Shown here piece after piece: positions 45,920 to 57,180 of a stretch of DNA of 64,000 nt (position 1 is the stretch's first letter; every line of letters begins with the position of its first letter). The DNA lies in the NCBI GenBank assembly GCA_035048495.1, contig CM068543.1, positions 31,096,096 to 31,160,095 on the forward strand, in the 5' to 3' direction. Under the pieces are notes generated by a model. That model was not told the DNA's origin. It saw nothing but the letters and a program-made list of their open reading frames with translations, and did no database searches. The translations under genes and the position numbers were made by a program. The stretch is from Euptelea pleiosperma. Its lineage: Eukaryota > Streptophyta > Magnoliopsida > Ranunculales > Eupteleaceae.

Positions 45920-46110
45920 CAACGCACTAGGTGTATAATTTTTGTGAAGTAATGACACGTGTGTCGCATTGTGAGTTGTCTATAGAAGTGTCATTATTTC
46001 TTAAGGACACACTCAGCGCATCAGCAAGTGTCATCAAAATATTAAACAATTAGTATGTCCATTGATAGTGACACACTTTGTGTGTCATTTTTAAGCCTGC
46101 GAAAAGTCAC
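45920..46110. repeat. CACTA-like end with GTGTCAT repeats
   Basis: CACTAGGTGTATAATTTTTG at about 45925 resembles a CACTA terminus, and several GTGTCATT / AGTGACAC / GACACACT motifs follow within 170 bases in both orientations. The other end was not found. Up to about 48 kb there is AT-rich sequence that could be its interior. Confidence 0.45.
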
Positions 46111-46139
46111 AGGCCATGTTGGGTTTGGGAAAAGTTTGA

Positions 46140-48290
46140 CCCAACCCCATCCTAAACTATGAGAATTTTGTCAAAGATTTGACTTTTATTGATAAATGAT
46201 CAAAAAATGATTGTATCTTTGATTTTACCGTTGGATTTGATCACTAAAATTATTTATTCTAGCTCCTTCATCTTTCAAAGAAAAGTGATTTCACTAAAAT
46301 CTAATGACTCGATTGTAAGATCAGGAGTTTATTTAATTAATTTTTAAATGATCTCAATTTTTGATAACTTGTGTGTCAATGAGATATCTACCATTAAAAA
46401 GTACTTTGAAAAACCTTTCGAATATTTTGTTTTACTAATTTCAAAATTAAAATGAGTATTTTATCAAAGATTGATAAAAACTCTAGATGTGTGCTCTTGA
46501 TGTGAGTAGATGCATCAAGGTTCATACATCATAACATACATTTGATGATATTACTTAAGCTTATCTATCAAACTCATCAATTCTTTTATTTTCTCATTTT
46601 ATCCATATATTTTTTGTTTACACTTCACATTTAAGTTTCATATAACTTTTAACTTTTTAGATTATCAAATTTTTCCTAATAAATTATGGAATTCCTTAAG
46701 ATATCCATATAGGACAAACTCTATTTTATTCTTTTACGCTCAAATGATCAAATTACCCTAATTTTTATTTTCAAACTAGTCAAAACCCTTACCGTTCATC
46801 TATAAATACATCTTCCCTTCATGAAAGAAATTCATCTTTCCAAGCCCTTTATTTAGACATATAGAAACTCTTGCAAAATAGTTTCTTAACCTCTTAAAAC
46901 ACTTTAGAAATTCTTAGAAAAAATTTCAAGGACCTCCTTTGTTTTAAAAGATTAAGTAAAAGGAGGAAGAACTCTTATTCTTTCTCACTTCATTTTTTCT
47001 TTCTTTTAACTCAAACAAGAAGAAAAATAAGAAAGACCAAAAGAATAAGAAATATCATTTACATGGTATAATATAAATCATGTAAAGGTGATTAATTCAT
47101 GTGTTATCTCATTTTCTCTTTCATTCTTTTTGTCTTTTATTTGGTTATCTAGCTTTTTATGGTTATTTATTTATAGTTTGTTTCCGTATGTTCTCTTGAT
47201 GTTGATATTTCTCTCTCTTTTAACAATGTACCCATATGGGACGATTCGAAAGCCTGTTAGGTTGAGTCAATTTGTTGCATCACAATTGACTCAATGAGTC
47301 ACAACATAGTTATTAAATCTATTATGTTAAAATTAATAAAACATAATAGTGAAAATGTGGGGAAATTGATTTTGAATGAAACTCGATTGGCAACTCTTGG
47401 TGGCTCAACTGAGTCTATTGAGGTAGGCACATTGCTACAAACTGAATTTATAATATGATTCTACCAAAAATCTTGCTGTGTTGATTTGTTGATTTTTGAA
47501 ACTAACCTAGTTTTGAATTTTTGTTTTGTAATCAGGTAGTTTTGAATTGATTCTATTGAAGCCTAATGAAATTTTATTCTAAGAAACAAAACGAAGAGTT
47601 CTACACGTGGCTAATTGAGCTGCTCAAAAACAAAAGAAACAATCCTAAGAGTTCTAGAAACAAAAATGAGTGGCTATCATTAACTAGCTACTACTCAGTT
47701 AGATCAAGCATTGGTGAACTGGCAAGGATCCCCATATCGGCAATAATTTTTGGATTTAAAGTTACGACACACCACCCACTTATAGAGTGGATCTGAGTGG
47801 ATACAACGAAGCTCCGTGTCGATGTGAGCAAACATGCAGCGCTCCGCGTTAGGACATGTTCTCTTATCCTTTCAATACTTGCACAATTCGGTCTTTAGCG
47901 TGCCTCGCTCGTACTCCATCTCTTTTTCCTACAAGAAATTATTAAACGTGAATCAAAATTACAAAAAGTTTTTCCCTGCCATAATGACTTTTGGCTCACC
48001 CTTGGTGGACCCACAACAAAATCAGTGGTGAAAAGGGGTGGGCCAAAATTTCAAGTCACTGGGTGAAATTTCTTACCGTTGTATTGGTGACGGCAACGTT
48101 TGAAGTCCTAGCTTGATTCGTATTCTGAAAATCACCAGAAACACATTTGTAAATACATTTATTTATTTATTGCTAATTTTAGATTAGAATTTACTTATGA
48201 ATTTCATTTGTCTTTATTACACTAGTTTATTATAACTACAATTTATGTCACACCTACAAAATAATTTTGTTTCAACAAAATAGTTGTGTT
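46140..48290. other. AT-rich, no gene proven
   Basis: A TATA-like CTATAAATACATC occurs at about 46800, with a pyrimidine-rich leader following, but the open frames downstream (47088-47297, 47566-47796) match no family I know. It could be the promoter side of a decayed transposon. Confidence 0.35.
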
Positions 48291-48479
48291 GCAATCACTT
48301 GGGATGTAAGTCACTTACAACTGTTTGGTTCACGCCATGTAAATAGATGCAAATGAAGTTTAGCTGATTGGTTGGTCGTGCATTGCAAATGAATGCAATG
48401 GATTATTTTATTTTTTGATTTTACAAAAAAAATGCACAATAAAATTACTCATGTAATATTATTGTTATCATTGTTGATT

Positions 48480-48516
<37 letters not shown>
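48480..48516. repeat. (ATT)n microsatellite
   Basis: About eleven ATT units directly left of the hAT insertion at 48530. Confidence 0.95.
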
Positions 48517-48518
<2 letters not shown>

Positions 48519-48529
48519 ATAATTATAAT

Positions 48530-48866
48530 TATGGTTTAAAAAATGGCCGTTATAACGGATTCGGACCTCCCCCGGTACAAAAAATAATGGCTGTTATTTT
48601 CGTTACAACGGACGTTATTTTCCATTTTTTCTTTTATAACAAAAATAATGACCATTATTTCCTGAAAATTTTATGAAAAAAACTGCAGTTATTTCAGTTA
48701 TTTTCCGTTATTTTCATTTTTGAAAACTTGTAATTCAATGAAAATTTGAATTTCAGGGTGATTTTTTTTTCCATTTTTGCCCCTGAGCATTAAAATTCGG
48801 AAAAAATGATAACACCCCAAGTCCGGTATACCGTTATAATATTATAACAACTCCTTTTAAACCTTG
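48530..48866. mobile_element. hAT MITE, CAAGGTTTAAA family
   Basis: Left end TATGGTTTAAA (three bases changed from the family terminus), right end TTTAAACCTTG at 48866. Flanking octamers ATTATAAT are identical (48522-48529, 48867-48874). The interior has GGCCGTTATAACGG and related palindromes, as in the 14422 copy. Confidence 0.85.
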
Positions 48867-48974
48867 ATTATAATTATTATTGTTATTACTTTATTATCAT
48901 TGTTATTATTATTATTTTTATTGTTTTGGAGGGGAAAGCTTGGGGTTAGGGACCCCGATCAGCTATATCAAAAA

Positions 48975-49328
48975 GGGTCGGGATCGGGGGACAACCACTT
49001 TTGACAACCATTTTGGTGTACCCGCATATATAGAAGATGAATCAATGGCTGATTTTTGGTGAGTATGATCTCCTCGCCATTTAGATCAGCCCCACAAAAA
49101 ATCATCACATTCTAAAGTTTCTAACCACCTCAAATGTGGTTTTTAAGTTACACCGTAAAAATAGACAGTCCATAATTCTTCAACTTCTAAACCAGTCTAT
49201 TAATATTGGAATGATTTGAATTTTTGTGAGGATGATCTCCTCACCATAGAGATCATCCTCACCAAAAATCAGCCATTGATTCATCTTCTATGTGAATATG
49301 CCAAATGGTTGTCCCCGGATCCCGACCC
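48975..49328. mobile_element. MULE-like foldback MITE with 9-bp target duplication
   Basis: Starts GGGTCGGGATC and ends GATCCCGACCC, with identical 9-base flanks TATCAAAAA (48966-48974 and 49329-49337). A 9-bp duplication indicates a Mutator-type insertion. Long arms (GAAGATGAATCAATGGCTGA against TCAGCCATTGATTCATCTTC; ATGATCTCCTCGCCAT against ATGGTGAGGAGAT) account for much of the 354 bases. Related partial copies occur at 41.53 and 51.92 kb. Confidence 0.9.
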
Positions 49329-49659
49329 TATCAAAAAATAGAAAACAAAAAAAATAAAGAAATAAAAATAAAAAGATAATAATAATAAATAATAATCATG
49401 GTGGATGTTATTATTATTGTTGTTGTTTTTCAGAAAAAAAATGTTGAGCTTACACAATGTACTTGCTTGCATCAGTTTTTGGGCTGCACTTCCTTGCATC
49501 TATTTTGTGAAGGAGTTTGCAAGTGCTTGTTAACCACTTGCATGGCAGTTCATTTGCACGCTTCCAACCAATCACTCTCAATCCCAAAATTGTGGCAAGT
49601 GAGTGCATTACACTCAATTTGCTGCGAACCGAGCAGGGCCCAGTCAATGCATAAGCATC

Positions 49660-50330
49660 ATAGTTGTACACCATACACCTGGTTCACCTATATGCTTAGA
49701 TGGGTCCTGCCTAGATGATCTCTTAGTCAAGAAAAGACCCAATTAGTTGACCCTAATTAACCATGTCTCTGGGCCATCTTATGGACCAGATATAAGGAAG
49801 ATCAGATGATTATGGTCATCCGATCGATCGATCGATCGAGATCTATCTGGGGTGGGACCCATCCAATGGTGGGCTCGTTTGCTTGATACTTTTCAAGTGT
49901 ACAGTTGTGCATTTATTAAGGTCGGCGCGTCTTAGATTTTAGAGTTCTTAAAGAATAATCTTATGGACTGAAGGCTCTAAAGGGCGAGGAAAGAAGAAAG
50001 AGGGTTGTTCTTGACTTAAAAAGAAGTCAAGGGGGATGACTGAAACAAAATCACTTATTTTCAGTGAATTTTGACGATTAAGCACTGAAAATAAGTTTTA
50101 ACAAACAATGTAAATACTGAAAATAAGTTAATTCAGACTTAAAGGTCTGAAAAAAGTTTTGCCAAACTCTACCTTAGTTTAAGTATTTTAATGAAAAAAT
50201 GATCAATTTGGTGCACATGTGACGATCTGAACACTGTTCGGGGGATCTCATCTCAACATGATGAGATCTTATCTCAACCATCCAATTTATTTCATTTTTT
50301 AGGGTAATCAAGAAAAATAGATGCGATAAC
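49660..50330. other. No gene recognised
   Basis: Non-coding sequence between two transposon clusters. Nothing was identified except the GATC repeat. Confidence 0.4.
49822..49840. repeat. (GATC)n tetranucleotide repeat
   Basis: Four to five GATC units in GATCGATCGATCGATCGAG. Short but perfect. Confidence 0.8.
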
Positions 50331-50332
50331 TA

Positions 50333-50520
50333 GGACCCCCATTTTTCTGACCCCTCTCATGTTCATGTGCTCGTCCGTTGGATTCCAAAAATCCAACGGT
50401 GGTTGTCAACGTCAAGCGGGCATCACATTTTCACTTTTTGGGGTGCTGACAACCACCGTTGGATTTGTGAAATCCACGGCCAAGCGCGGAAACACCGAGA
50501 TGGTCAGAAAAAGGGGGTGC
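50333..50520. mobile_element. Small foldback element
   Basis: The ends GACCCCCATTTTTCTGACC (50334) and GGTCAGAAAAAGGGGGT (50502) are inverted. Nested inside are CCAACGGTGGTTGTCA (50393) and TGACAACCACCGTTGG (50447), a perfect 16-bp inverted pair. No clear target duplication. Confidence 0.65.
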
Positions 50521-50789
50521 TCGGAGCCCGAGAATTATTTATTTTTTACCTAATAGATTTCCTGACCTACCTACAAAAATTCATCCTGATTAACAATTTC
50601 TATACATTGGATTAGAGTCTTTTTCATGGTTTGTTTTTAGCCGTAGATTTTTATCATTGCTATTTAGCATACAAATCAATGTGCATTTTTTTGCCAATGA
50701 CAAAATGACACCGCCATGCATGTCCATGGACCTCGGACCATGTGATAATTACTCTTTAATAGTGGGTATGTATGGTGTTTCTAATTAAA

Positions 50790-51140
50790 AAAAAATTGCC
50801 AAAATTGAGTTTTGACACCATTAATGATGGGCCATATGAGCCACGTGGCACACTCTTAGAGACCACTGACTGTATGGATGTTTTGCCCATCTCTAGTTGG
50901 ACTTACATATCAAAATTCATCTTGATTAGTAATTTATATCAGTTGGATTAGAGCCTTTTTCTTGATTTATTTTTAACGGTAGATTTCGAGCATTATGATC
51001 CAAACGTTAGAAATGACTAATCAGGCTAATTTTTGTTACATAAGTCCATCTAGGAATGGACCAAACATCCATACATTTAGTGACCTCTAATAATGTATTA
51101 TGTGTCTCATATTGTGGATCCGTCATCAACTTTGATAATA
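50790..51140. mobile_element. Foldback MITE copy
   Basis: Left GAGCCACGTGGCACACTCTT and CTGTATGGATGTTTTGCCC; right GACCAAACATCCATACATTT and GTGTCTCATATTGTGGATCC, then GTCATCAACTTTGAT, close to the CTTTGATGACAGG terminus. Centre near 50970. Confidence 0.72.
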
Positions 51141-51429
51141 ACATCATCATCTAATTTTTTCTAGGGATAGAGTTTAAGGCCCTGCTTGGTATCGCCGTAA
51201 ATATTTGTTTGCAAATATTTGCAACATGTTTTTTACATTTCTAGGTACTTGGTTGCACCCCACAATTATTTACGTAGGTAAATATTTTCCGTGAGTCCAT
51301 ATTTTTTACGATTTAAGCTGCTAATGTTTGCAACGATAAATGGCCGCAAACATTCACTTTTTAGCTTGAACTTCCTTGAAATATATATAATATTAGGCCC
51401 CTAGATGAAGAGTAAAATTTACTCACCGC

Positions 51430-51915
51430 GCGTGATGACTGCCCACAATATGTGCCAAGTGGTATACTTTTAGAAGACGCTGATCGTATGGATATTTGGT
51501 CCAAGTTTTAAAGGGGGCCATTCTAATGGTATAATGGACTGGGGGCGTTACTGTTTTTCCGTTATAACGAATTGTAACGCTCAGGGGGGAAAACGAAAAA
51601 TAATGAGAAAATAACATAAATAACGAAAAAAAGGCGCTGAAATTCAAATTTTGAAATTTCAATTTTAATTTTCAAAAATAAAAAAATAATGGAAATAACG
51701 GATTTTTTTTCAGAAAAAGTCCAGAAAATAACGGTCGTTATTTTAAAATGGAAAAATAATGGCCGTTATTTTTAAAATGTTTTAACGGTTCATAATGTAA
51801 CGGGGGAGATCTGAATCTGTTATAACTACAATTTTTAAAACATGGTTTGGTCAATCCCTAGATGGGCCTACAAACCAAAAATCAGCCTAATTAGTGATTT
51901 CAAATCTTTGGAGGG
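51430..51915. mobile_element. Foldback MITE left arm split by a hAT insertion
   Basis: Left arm GCCAAGTGGTATACTTTTAG and GATCGTATGGATATTTGGTC stops at 51501 and resumes after the insert with TTTGGTCAATCCCTAGATGG and CAAAAATCAGCCTAATTAGTG. The right arm is absent. Confidence 0.7.
51502..51844. mobile_element. hAT MITE nested in a foldback
   Basis: Left end CAAGTTTTAAA, right end TTTTAAAACATG, CAAGGTTTAAA family. The flanks ATTTGGTC and GTTTGGTC match in seven of eight bases. The interior has GTTATAACG and GGCCGTTATTTTT motifs. Confidence 0.8.
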
Positions 51916-52200
51916 CCGGGTTCGGGGAACCCCCATTTTTGACACCCATTTTAGCATACCCACATAGAAGATGAATCAATGGCTGATTTTTGGTGTGGAT
52001 GATCTCCTCCCCATATAGATCACCCCAACAAAAAAATCAGCCCATTCTGAATTTCTAACCCCATCAAATGTGGGTTTTCAAGTTACATGGTAAGAATCGA
52101 CGGTCCATAATTCTTCAGCTTCTAAACCCGTCTATGAATATTAGAATGATTTGAATTTGTGTGAGGATAATCTCCTCACCATAGAGACCATCCTCACCGA
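51915..52200. mobile_element. MULE-like foldback, right end missing
   Basis: Matches the 48975 family (GAAGATGAATCAATGGCTGA, AGGATAATCTCCTCACCAT, ACCATCCTCACCG) but ends before the terminal right arm. Confidence 0.65.
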
Positions 52201-52620
52201 ATTCTAGTTTTAGCTGTTTGGATATCTAACATAATTGAATTTTCTGGACATTGACAAAACACATTGTACATACTTTAACCTCAACTATATCACCTAAACA
52301 TAAAAATATATGATGCCCGCAAGTAAGATATTGAATTAAAACATCATTATTTAATAATTACTAACTTATAAGTCTAACAACTCTTTAAAAATAAAGCATA
52401 AATGCTAATTTAAAGTCTAATTAAGCAATCTAAGATGCATCATCAGCCAATCCTTTTTTACATCTTTTGGAAGCCCATAAAAGACATGCTCTTTTATTCT
52501 TATTTGCTGCTAGCATATCAACAGCTCGAAAAGTTAAAACTCGATCCATATCTAAGATATTTGAGACCTCTTGGTATAGTCTCTATACATCCATCGTGGG
52601 AAGCCGTGTGCAAATGTTAA
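52200..52620. other. No gene recognised
   Basis: AT-rich sequence at the 3' side of the Harbinger remnant. Nothing was identified. Confidence 0.35.
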
Positions 52621-53416
52621 CTTCTACCACAAACTTCAAGGTTTCAGTGATTGTAGTGACAGCTGAGGCGAAAGCATCTCCACTACGAACTTTCTTCCTT
52701 AGATGGCGTTTCACTGTTGAGACGGCCGCGCTCTTATATTTTGTGGACTCGCTTCTCTCTTTACTTCATTGGCCTTGGTAATGTCCTCTAGTCCTTCATT
52801 ATCAATATCCATTTCACTGCTATTTCTTTCATTTGGTGTCTTGTCTAGATTAATTTCTGTTCTAATCATAGCATCTCTTCTATTTTGCATAATTGTTGCC
52901 AATGATTATTGACAACTCATTATAGTTTCTGATCATCTTCCACCTTGCACGACTTAACTTTGTGATGTGCCTGCATATATACAGTTTAAGATGATTATAT
53001 AAATCACTAAAAAAATACATACTTAAATGATAATTAAAACCTTAATTAACTGTGTAATTTACCTTTACGTAATTTTTCCATACATTGTCATCTACTATTA
53101 TCATATTGCGATTATCATCCCATCCAAACCCCGATTGATTGATAAGTTCATTCACAATATTATAGTTCTTGGTCCAAGTTTTTAATTGACTTTGAATGTT
53201 ATCTTTTGTCACATGGACATCATCGCACTTTTCTTTTATAACATTACTGGTAGCAGTAAACGTAACAAACTTCTATTATAAACTTGTTTTGTTTCCCTTA
53301 TGTACTTGTTCAATGAGTGTATCAGTGAGTACACGGTCCATTGCACCAGTCCAAGTGACATAATTTGCTTTCTCCTTTGTAGTTTTAGTTTTTCCCTATG
53401 ATTGTGTAGGTTCCAT
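52620..53416 (-). pseudogene. PIF/Harbinger-associated Myb/SANT-like protein, decayed
   Basis: Exon 1 (53416-53063) reads YVTWTGAMDRVLTDTLIEQV and, after a break, IQSQLKTWTKNYNIVNELIN, SGFGWDDNRNMIIVDDNVWK. This is the Myb_DNA-bind_3 domain of the DNA-binding partner encoded by PIF/Harbinger elements. A good donor (GTAAAT) ends it; exon 2 starts at 52970 after ATGCAG and contains an acidic tail (SSEMDIDNEGLEDI). In-frame stops occur near the start (TAG) and in the middle (TAATAG), so it is inactive. Confidence 0.75.
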
Positions 53417-53625
53417 TCTAAAATATCACAAGTAAGACAAAACATAATTACATCAATGATTTTTGAAGGTTGTACATTAAATAGAGATGTATAATGCAAA
53501 AAAACACAAGATAAAAATATAATTATAACTTAAGCAAATTAATTATATAATTCAAGAAGTCCATTATTTAAACAACCACAACTAACCATACTATTCAAAT
53601 TAAGATAAAAAGTTAATTATATAAT

Positions 53626-53900
53626 TCAAGAAGCCATATAATCAGCATACATTTGTTCTGCCATCTGATATTTTTTTAGTTGCCAATCATCATTTCCATA
53701 GTCAATTTCTGTAATGAATTCATCTAGTTCAGATTCTTGATTACTCAATTTCTCGTCGACCTCAAACAATAAATGATCATCTGGGTTTATGTTCATTATA
53801 TGATTATGAACTATACAACATACAATCACAATTTTAACTTGCATTTTATAGTTATAAAATGGCTCAATCCTTGGTAAATTGATGGTAAAATACAGACTAG
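53626..53900 (-). pseudogene. PIF/Harbinger transposase C-terminal fragment
   Basis: PRIEPFYNYKMQVKIVIVCC then IVHNHI matches the last part of the Harbinger DDE nuclease (VKIVIACCVLHNFI). It is followed by an acidic tail ending at 53626. The N-terminal two thirds with the catalytic residues are missing. It lies upstream of the Myb partner on the same strand. Confidence 0.75.
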
Positions 53901-53927
53901 TAAAAAAACCATTTTGAAATTTGCTGA

Positions 53928-54006
53928 AGCAACTTGTTGTGATAGAAGCAACTTTCTGGTGTGTAACAGAAGCAACTTGTTGAGTGTGACAAAAGCAACT
54001 TGCTAA
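53928..54006. repeat. AAGCAACTT tandem repeat
   Basis: Four imperfect copies of a GAAGCAACTTGTTGTG-type unit at intervals of about 22-29 bases, at the breakpoint where the Harbinger transposase frame is lost. Confidence 0.7.
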
Positions 54007-54134
54007 AACCACACTTTGGCATAAAATCACTTAAACATGAAGACCTTGAATCAAGGTTCCATGGAGTCCATCGTGTAGGGGACAAAAGGGCTACTGTCAA
54101 CACCTTGGAGATTTTTAAAGGACCGTCAAGACCA

Positions 54135-54137
<3 letters not shown>

Positions 54138-54174
<37 letters not shown>
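54138..54174. repeat. (GA)n microsatellite
   Basis: Eighteen uninterrupted AG/GA units. Confidence 0.97.
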
Positions 54175-54178
<4 letters not shown>

Positions 54179-54751
54179 TCGATGACTTGGGAGCTGAAAG
54201 CCGTTGAGAGGTACGCGTGATCACCGTCGATAAAGCTACGGTTTGTTGGATGAGGGTGGGAGAGGTTGGAGACGAAGTGCACAGCATTGCTAGAAAGAGT
54301 TGGAGAGGAAGAGGGAAAGATTAGAAGTTTTAATAGACTCGAGCGGTCGAGCCCGATGATATTTGTCTCAACATGGAAATAAAGTCCAGGAATTAGAAGT
54401 TCACACCACCACCACCCCCCCTCTCTAAAACTTCTATTTCCGGGAAATCACAAGGATTTGGAAATAAAATTCTAAGAAATAAGGCCACCCAAACACATAA
54501 ATTTGTGATTCCAAGAATCACAATTCCAAATTCAGTTCAATTCTGAGTTAACAATCGGACCCTTATAAAAAAAAAAACTCTTCTGTCTTCAATTTCAATC
54601 TTAAACATATCCTTGGAGAAAGAAAAATAAAGGATTTGACTTCAAATTTTCATTTTTTTTTTACCAACTTCTTTCTTTTATTATCTCATATATTTTTGAA
54701 CTTCTCTAAATGATACTAGGGGTACGCGACGTGCGATGCACATCCACCTAA

Positions 54752-55462
54752 TACATGGCAGCACCTTACACGTGGCACACACTCAGAGATCACTGACCAT
54801 ATCGATGTTTGGCCCATCCCTCGATCAAGGCCGTCTAGGTACAAGTCGAGGCCTAAGGCAAAAACCCTATATAAGGCCTTTTTTATATTTAATATATTAA
54901 TATATATTATATTAATTAAAATATTAAACTTTATATTATTGAAAATCTTTATATAAAGACTATACTTGATAATCAAAAACTACAAAAAATAATTTAGATG
55001 CAGAGGACTCTCGTGGCCCTACATAGATCATTTTTTCGGCTCAATGACTGCGTGGATGTTCAGCCTACCTATTGGTGGATAAACAGTAAAAATCAGCCTG
55101 ATTGATTATTTTTAGCCATTGGATTTACTACCCAAAAAATACGCTTGGATCCAACGGCTAGAATCATGTCCTAAAAAAATACTAAATTCTATGGCTAGAG
55201 ATGATAAATCAGGTGGATTTTTGGTTTGAATATTCACTAAGGCCCAGCCCAATAGTGGGATTTGGGCTGGGGGCCGTCTCTCACCAAGGGGCCTTAGGCG
55301 ATTGCCTTAATGGCCTTAGCTGGCCCTGCCCTAGGTAGACGTACCTGCAAAAAATCAGCCTGATTAGTGATTGTTAAGGATTTTATTGGAGCCGTTTTCA
55401 TGAGTTAATTTTGAACTATAGATTTCTAACACTAATTGGGGTACTCAGATCCAAAGGTTTGG
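54752..55462. mobile_element. Foldback MITE split by a hAT element
   Basis: The left arm (ACACGTGGCACACACTCAGA, ATCGATGTTTGGCCCATCCC) stops at 54825. After the insert it resumes with GACGTACCTGCAAAAAATCA and GCCTGATTAGTGATTG, then CACTAATTGGGGTACTCAGA. The right arm beyond 55462 is lost. Confidence 0.75.
54826..55328. mobile_element. hAT MITE, CAGGGCC family, nested
   Basis: Left CAAGGCCGTCTAGGTAC, right end GGCCTTAGCTGGCCCTG; near the ends both have CCTAAGGC-type subtermini, as the 44399 copy does. Flanks CCCTCGAT and CCCTAGGT agree in six of eight bases. The inside holds an AATTTAGATGCAGAGGACTC segment and the foldback core. Confidence 0.75.
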
Positions 55463-55960
55463 TCCCCCTTCAGCGAAGTCCGCGTGCTGGACAACCGGAG
55501 GCAAGTTTTGCCTTTAAGTAGAGAGGCGGTGGACGTGTGGTGTGTTGCCTGCCCCAACCCCAGTTCTCGCTTTATAATAATAATAATAGATAATTTTTTA
55601 AAATTATTTAATAAATGCAAATCGGTCAGACCATATTGAACCATGGTCCGATCAATTTGTCAAAATTTTGGTTCGATCACCAGTTCGTTTTTTAAAACAT
55701 ACCAGTACAATTTGGCCGGGTCATTATCCAATTTAGATACAATATTTGGGTTGGGTTGGGCTGGCCATAACCCGACCTGAAGATAATCCTTTGACTTTCA
55801 TCCTCGTGCACCCGACCCATTTTTTTTGTTTTGGCGGGATGCTCAGAATTTATTTCTCAACCGCCAGTATAGAAGGAGAGACTAATCAGTAACTTAAGAG
55901 TCGAGACTCCTCCTTTTGCGTCTAAGACGTTACGCATTTTTCTGGATCCGCAAGTTCATG
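55340..55960. other. Intergenic and upstream region of the next gene
   Basis: Remainder of the foldback, an ATA repeat (55576-55588) and GGTTGGGTTGGGCTGG-rich sequence. The promoter of the gene at 55962 should lie at its right end. No clear TATA box was found. Confidence 0.35.
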
Positions 55961-55961
55961 A

Positions 55962-56501
55962 ATGGTGAATGTTGCTCTGTTATTCGCTCGTTGTTCTCCA
56001 TCTAAGGCCTCCGTAGGGTTTCTTATTTTGAATTCGATTTGTTTTTGCAGGAGGAATCAACTGAAGAACTCGAACCACTCTTCGATTACAGCCGTGTTCA
56101 GCCGATCGATTTCATTTCCATCGACGGTACGTTATCGATATCCCCCTTCAAATGTTTTGAAGTTAAAAATTTTCCGGAATTCGTTCATTTAGGTTATTTT
56201 TGATTCGCAGATGACTGTTCAGATTCGTCCTCTCCGAAACGGAAAAATGTTTCCGATGCCAAAGTACTACTTTTTTTTTTCCGGTTTAATTTCTTTGTTC
56301 TTAACATGAAATCGAATGAGTTTTTTCTTGTTGGTTTTAATTTTTTTTTTTTTATTAGATAGAGAAGAAAGACAAGAGCTGCAAAAATGTAAATGTTGTC
56401 GATTGCGAAGAGAAAGAGGAGGATTGGCTGCTTCCTCCGCCAAAGATTTTGATTTCTACACGGAAACTTGAGCAGGCGGATTTGACTATAAAGGAATTGA
56501 G
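55962..56501 (+). CDS. NIP45-like/ubiquitin-like protein, first four exons
   Basis: Proposed exons: ATG at 55962-55964 (donor GTGAAT); 56051-56126 (acceptor TTTTTGCAG, donor GTACGT) encoding EESTEELEPLFDYSRVQPID; 56211-56263 (acceptor GATTCGCAG, donor GTACTA) encoding DDCSDSSSPKRKNVSDAK; 56359-56501 (acceptor TTATTAG, donor GTATAT) encoding EEKEEDWLLPPPKILI and LTIKELR. Phases agree across all junctions. The acidic start, LFDYSRVQP, the KRK patch and EEDWLxPPPK recall the plant protein represented by Arabidopsis At1g68185, a NIP45-like nuclear protein with C-terminal ubiquitin-like domain. That domain was not found before the window ends, and LINE sequence follows. The family assignment is from memory. 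Confidence 0.68.
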
Positions 56502-57180
56502 GTATATATATGCGTTGAAATTTATCTCTTTTTGATTGAGTTTAATCTTGTTCTTCTTTTAGGAGTGTGTATGTTTTGTGTAGGTAAAGAGTTTTATTCA
56601 TTTCAGACCTTTTTATTCTTAGATTAATATCTCTTATCTGTTATTCAAGTGGTTGCAAATGGGCAAATATGAGTTATTAAGGGTTATTTGGTATTTTCAT
56701 TAAAGAAACTTCACAGTTTGCACTAAAAAAGGTGAGAAGTGCACCCCATGTATCAAGATATGGGATGTCCAGAATCCAGATTACTCTCCATTATTAAATC
56801 TGGTGTTCTTGTTTGGAACCTCAACACTCTGTGTCCCTTTTATTGCTATTACCTTTCACTTATTGAATCAATATTAAAAATCAGGTAAAGGAAAGGGGGA
56901 GCTAAAATTCATTTCATGAATAGTGAAACATCAAACAAATTGTCAGTTGCTTCGAACTTGACACATTATGTTATTGAATTGCACTTTTTTGAGTGAAAAA
57001 GTCATGGGTTAACTAGAATATGTTGGGTTGACTAGCATTTGAGGTCAATGCAATGTTTGTTTACCTTGGATGAGAGTAACAGCTGGTGCTCTAATCTCTA
57101 TATGATTAGACATAAGATTAGTAGTATGAAGTGGGATTATCCAGCCTTACCTACTTTGACATGTTCAATCTGGAAGAGAC
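56502..57180. other. Probable intron of the NIP45-like gene
   Basis: AT-rich sequence after the donor at 56502, with no exon recognised. LINE sequence begins at about 57180. Confidence 0.4.

Larger units (their letters stand above)
48310..49660. mobile_element. Possible larger MITE split by nested insertions
   Basis: Left part ACTGTTTGGTTCACGCC, TAGATGCAAATGAAG, GATTGGTTGG near 48320-48392. Right part inverted: CTTGCATCTATTTTGTG, CCAACCAATCAC, GCGAACCGAGCAGGGCCC near 49493-49640. Between them lie a microsatellite, a hAT element and a MULE-like element. The pairing is imperfect, so this call is weak. Confidence 0.4.

Noticed and set aside
47088..47297. 69-codon frame with a hydrophobic start, possibly a small membrane protein
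   Set aside because: No family likeness, T-rich composition explains the hydrophobic residues, and the region is repeat-rich.
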